64,000 nucleotides of DNA, from contig JAECYW010000007.1 in NCBI GenBank assembly GCA_023014335.1, positions 434,001 to 498,000 of the forward strand, read 5' to 3'. The DNA comes from Galerina marginata (lineage: Eukaryota > Basidiomycota > Agaricomycetes > Agaricales > Galerinaceae). The notes below the pieces were generated by a model. The model had not been told where the DNA came from and made no database searches. It was given only the letters and a program-made list of their open reading frames with translations. The translations under genes and the position numbers were made by a program. Of this stretch, positions 60,912 through 64,000 are shown one piece after another; position 1 is the first letter of the stretch; each line of letters starts with the position of its first letter.

Positions 60912-61508
60912 GACCACGTTGGTCTTCAATCTCCTCCGCTTCGACGTACCGTTTTTTCCTTTCTATCGTCGTTACCCGCCCTTCTATCTTGAACTTCCGT
61001 CTTATGCTGTGCATCCTTAGTCTAGGCAACTTTATGACCGACATGAATATTCCTCAACCTTGTTTATCTTTACGCCTCAAACTTTCTTCGCAAAGTTGAA
61101 CTTACAAGAACGGACATATATTTGGGAATATTCCCTGCTTTCCACGTCGCTTATTTATGGAGTTGTACATACGAACATATTATCGTCTAGATCAGGTGTG
61201 TCGTTTGTATAATCGACTTTCTTTTACAAGTTCTGTGAGCCTCATGTTCAACACCCTCTTCGGAGATATGACGACGAATAACTGGAAGGGAAAACGAATC
61301 AACAACCTGGTTAAAGAAGTCATGGGAAGATAGTTGGACCGCTGACGCGATTGGTGAGCTTCCACCGCCTTCTAGATTCAGCCCTACTTTTGGAGTCCTT
61401 CATCCAATAATATTCTTTCCTGGCACTTATTTAACAGCAAATTTCCTGGAAGATCGATATATCGGAATCATATCCGCTGTTCTGGGATAACAAGGTTTGA
61501 CGTTCATT
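60912..61508. other. Intergenic between convergent genes
   Basis: About 600 bp, largely 3' UTRs of the AT-hook and KMO genes; AT-rich. I see no gene. Confidence 0.55.
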
Positions 61509-63429
61509 TTACTTGTGTGCAAATAAATTTAACACCATTTCCCTTGTTGACCACATTAACCACGCTCCCGCCGCTCCAAAGACAGTTACTCCTATCCAAC
61601 TTAGCCCAGTAAGAATGGTTGCCTGACGTGCTGCCTTTTTCTTTACAGTAGCGTAACTGATATCCGGCCGGAATGTGACCATTGTATATAATGGAAGCCA
61701 ACCTTCAGGTTTGCTTGCTGCGTAAGGTTGGCCAGCCAGTATTGGGTTAAGAGACGCCAAGGAAACCACCTGGGGCGAAGTAAGGGAGTATAAAAGGTTG
61801 TCTAGAGTCTTCTTGAACTGATAGCTGAGTTGTGTTACTGAATGTCGCATCTCGACACTGGAGTAGAGATATCAACATCTGTTCCAGCGAAATCGAAGTC
61901 AACAGACAAGACGTACTAATTATTCATAGCAAGATCTGAAATGGCGATGAGATCCTCGTGTCTAGTTTCTGTATAACGTTGAAGTGCGTTGGCTAAGCGT
62001 CGATCATGGTCATTTGGGGGATCATAGATCGAAGCCACTGACGAGACGCCTTCCCCATCTAAGAGCGTCGAAAAAATTCTAACGTCCTCTAGACCCGCGT
62101 TTAGGCCTTGCCCGTAGAATGGGACCATCGAATGTGCTGCATCTCCCAAGATAATGGCTCGATCTTTGTAATGGTACGGGTTTGCCTGCCAAAAATACCT
62201 CGAGTGGTTACTATCACATTCGCTCGCTCACGAGACAAATTAAATTTACCTTTGTGCAAATCAAAGGACTCCTTGGATTCCGCAAGAAATCTTCCACCAA
62301 CAATTTCTCGCCAATAGCGCGGGCAGCGTCAGGGAAATATAATTTAAACCAGGAGAGTATACTGTCGGGGCTACTGAGGCGATCAAGCTCGGCAGACGGT
62401 GCAAATAAAGTGCAAGTAAATGTTTTATCCTTGTGACAGGAATATATTAATGAACTGGAAAGCATAAATATCACACGGGACTTTACTTTGTTTGGGAGGG
62501 CGATTAGCATGAACGAGTGGCGAGGCCAGATGTGAAGATGGTTTGGGTCGAATAGGAATGTCGGTTCGCCGTAGTTGTCCCGGCCTGCCGGCACTTTCAA
62601 TTCGAGATATTCGTCCCTGATGTATTCCTGTTGATAATTCATTCTAACGGAACATTGGTGTCAGGGAGAGTTGATGGGAAAAAACAGGAGAATATCAGCA
62701 ACAGAACATGGAAAGAAGACAGTCATTACCTAACCACTCGCATCATCTGTCTTCGAATAACAGAATAACTGCCGTCTGCCCCGATGCAAAGGTCAAAACC
62801 GACAGAAAAATCCGTCTTGGAAGAGGAATTATGGATCGTCATAGTCTTCTCATTAAAATCGGCCGCAACGACTTTATGATTGAAAAATACACGGATGTTG
62901 GGGGAAGCGGTCACTTCTTCCAACAATCCTTCATTAAGGAGTGCCCTGTCGATGGAATTTATACACTGTCAAAGAAAACAAAAATAATGGGGTGCATTTG
63001 TAAGTTTGTGTGGTAGAAATTCGGACATCCTTCCACGCACCTGTCCATCTCTGTCATAAAGCTGGCTGTCTAATTCTCCGGATAATTTATGGATCATGCG
63101 TCCGCGCATAGGTATGGCATGCTGCAGGAATCGCTGGGCCGCAGCGGGCTCAATGGCTTCTAAAGCTGCAATGCCACGGTGTGATATAGCGAGGTTGATG
63201 GAGCGCTGTCCGGTGGCTGCTTTGGATGAGGCGAGGCGCATGTCTGACAATTAGGGAATAAACATTTAATTTAGCTACAGGCGAACAAGACAGCCTAAAA
63301 ACGGATGTCGCTCTCACCTGGGCGTCCTTCATAAAGTTCGACAGACCACCCACGCTTAGCGAGGGCCAGTGCCGCGAGGGAGCCCACAGGACCTGCCCCG
63401 ACGATGACCGCCTTCTTGGGGGCTTGCAT
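61509..63429 (-). CDS. BNA4: Kynurenine 3-monooxygenase
   Basis: FAD enzyme that hydroxylates L-kynurenine to 3-hydroxykynurenine with NADPH and O2, on the outer mitochondrial membrane. The start ATG at 63429 gives MQAPKKAVIVGAGPVGSLAA, with the GxGxxG dinucleotide fold and ending ELYEGRP. Then RSINLAISHRGIAALEAIEP, IPMRGRMIHKLSGELDSQLY, SIDRALLNEGLLEE, FDLCIGADGSYSVIRRQMMR, EYLELKVPAG, HIWPRHSFMLIALPN, and the second FAD motif ILGDAAHSMVPFYGQGLNAG, LEDV. The C-terminal part has MRHSVTQLSYQFKKTLDNLL and one membrane anchor (ILTGLSWIGVTVFGAAGAWL). Roughly eight introns. It shares a 320-bp divergent promoter with kynureninase. Confidence 0.95.
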
Positions 63430-63749
63430 AGTAGATGGTGAAACGATAGGGATAGCTGGCTACGGTTGCCGGTTATCGTGATGAGCACGACATGCAGTAG
63501 TCAGCAAGCGCATTATAACAACTCGGTTTCTTCGCTGAAACTTAAAGCGGAACGACGCGATTTTTCGAAGAGATCTGGCTGAGTATGTCATCCGTCCCGA
63601 TCGTTGCCGGCTAGATTAGATCACCAAAACCGTAATCTAATCTATGCATAACCTTCTTCTCAGATCATAGGTCCGGATCTAAATCCAGGCAATGGATGGT
63701 CGTAAATTTCTCCCCCAACAATCGTTCACCTCAACCACCATCTCCAAGT
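63430..63749. promoter_or_regulatory. Bidirectional promoter of kynurenine pathway genes
   Basis: 320 bp between the KMO start at 63429 (minus) and the kynureninase start at 63750 (plus). It contains a direct TCTAATCTATG / TAGATTAGATCACC inverted pair around 63610-63650. No canonical TATA is obvious. Confidence 0.55.
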
Positions 63750-64000
63750 ATGTCCGCTGAACAAAACCTATATATCTCCTTGAGCGACGACTTCCTCGTG
63801 CCCAAGAACAACGACATCGGAGCGACCTTGCGAAATGACGGTGGTATGTAAACTCATAACACTTTCATATCTTCTCTTCAAACTAAGTTACTGAGCAACG
63901 TTGCCTTTCCTTTTCTTCTAGAAAACAATTGCACCTACTTGTGTGGGAACTCCCTTGGACTAATGTCCAAGTCTTCATCTACTCTCGTTCAAGAAGAGTT
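63750..64000 (+). CDS. BNA5: Kynureninase (3' end outside window)
   Basis: PLP enzyme cleaving 3-hydroxykynurenine to 3-hydroxyanthranilate and alanine. The start ATG at 63750 gives MSAEQNLYISLSDDFLVPKN, NDIGATLRNDG; an intron (GTATGT...TTCTAG) follows, then ENNCTYLCGNSLGLMSKSSS and LVQEE to the window edge. Y-x-GNSLGL-x-x-K is the N-terminal hallmark of kynureninases. Only the first 60 or so residues are visible, so the call rests on this motif plus the divergent KMO neighbour. Confidence 0.82.

Overview
The window looks like nuclear DNA of a mushroom-forming basidiomycete (Agaricomycetes). The genes are densely packed on both strands and split by many short introns, mostly about 45-65 bp with GT...AG ends. 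The content is typical of this group: beta-1,3-glucanases, a secreted serine-rich cupredoxin protein, syntaxin, FUN14, a HAL-type kinase and a fungal voltage-gated proton channel. I recognised no tRNA or rRNA gene and no prokaryotic element. Exon structures were read by hand from splice signals and frame continuity, so gene ends are firmer than some internal junctions.

Layout. 1-2.8 kb: 3' part of a GH5 exo-beta-1,3-glucanase, a small unknown gene, and a broken GH55 glucanase tail. 2.9-5.4 kb: CDC45 (-). 5.4-8.25 kb: gene-free, filled with degenerate direct repeats, GC-rich hairpins and a Helitron-like terminus. 8.25-13.2 kb: two-domain cupredoxin (-), GIY-YIG (T5orf172) protein (-), Sas10/Lcp5-type ribosome biogenesis factor (+). 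13.2-15.5 kb: gene-free. 15.5-26 kb: an apparent IST1-TBC fusion (+), PIG-H (-), AIG1-like hydrolase (-), MCH1-like MFS transporter (-), argininosuccinate lyase (+). 26.3-36.2 kb: Sso1-like syntaxin (+), a 2.2-kb gap with a second Helitron-like terminus, an AN1 zinc-finger protein, aspartate aminotransferase and a PPP4R1-like HEAT protein. 36.5-47.7 kb: a run of membrane-protein genes, namely two related four-helix proteins on either side of a 2.57-kb near-complete palindrome, an Hv1 proton channel (-), a third multi-span protein and a FUN14 protein. 48-51.5 kb: EF-hand-like protein (-) and Prp28 DEAD-box helicase (+). 51.5-54 kb: sparse, with an F-box-like remnant. 54-64 kb: HAL4/HAL5-type kinase (+), OS-9/Yos9 ER lectin (-), AT-hook protein (+), kynurenine 3-monooxygenase (-), and the first exons of kynureninase (+) running off the end.

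How the genes work together. Most are housekeeping neighbours without a shared pathway. Three groupings stand out. The GH5 gene and the GH55 remnant both act on beta-1,3-glucan. Kynurenine 3-monooxygenase and kynureninase, consecutive steps of the tryptophan-to-NAD route, are divergently transcribed from a 320-bp shared promoter. The 36-46 kb block holds related tetraspan proteins with long Pro/Ser-rich tails around a voltage-sensor proton channel. The most unusual DNA structure is the 2.57-kb palindrome at 38405-40971. The most unusual protein architecture is the IST1-TBC fusion with both TBC catalytic fingers apparently replaced.
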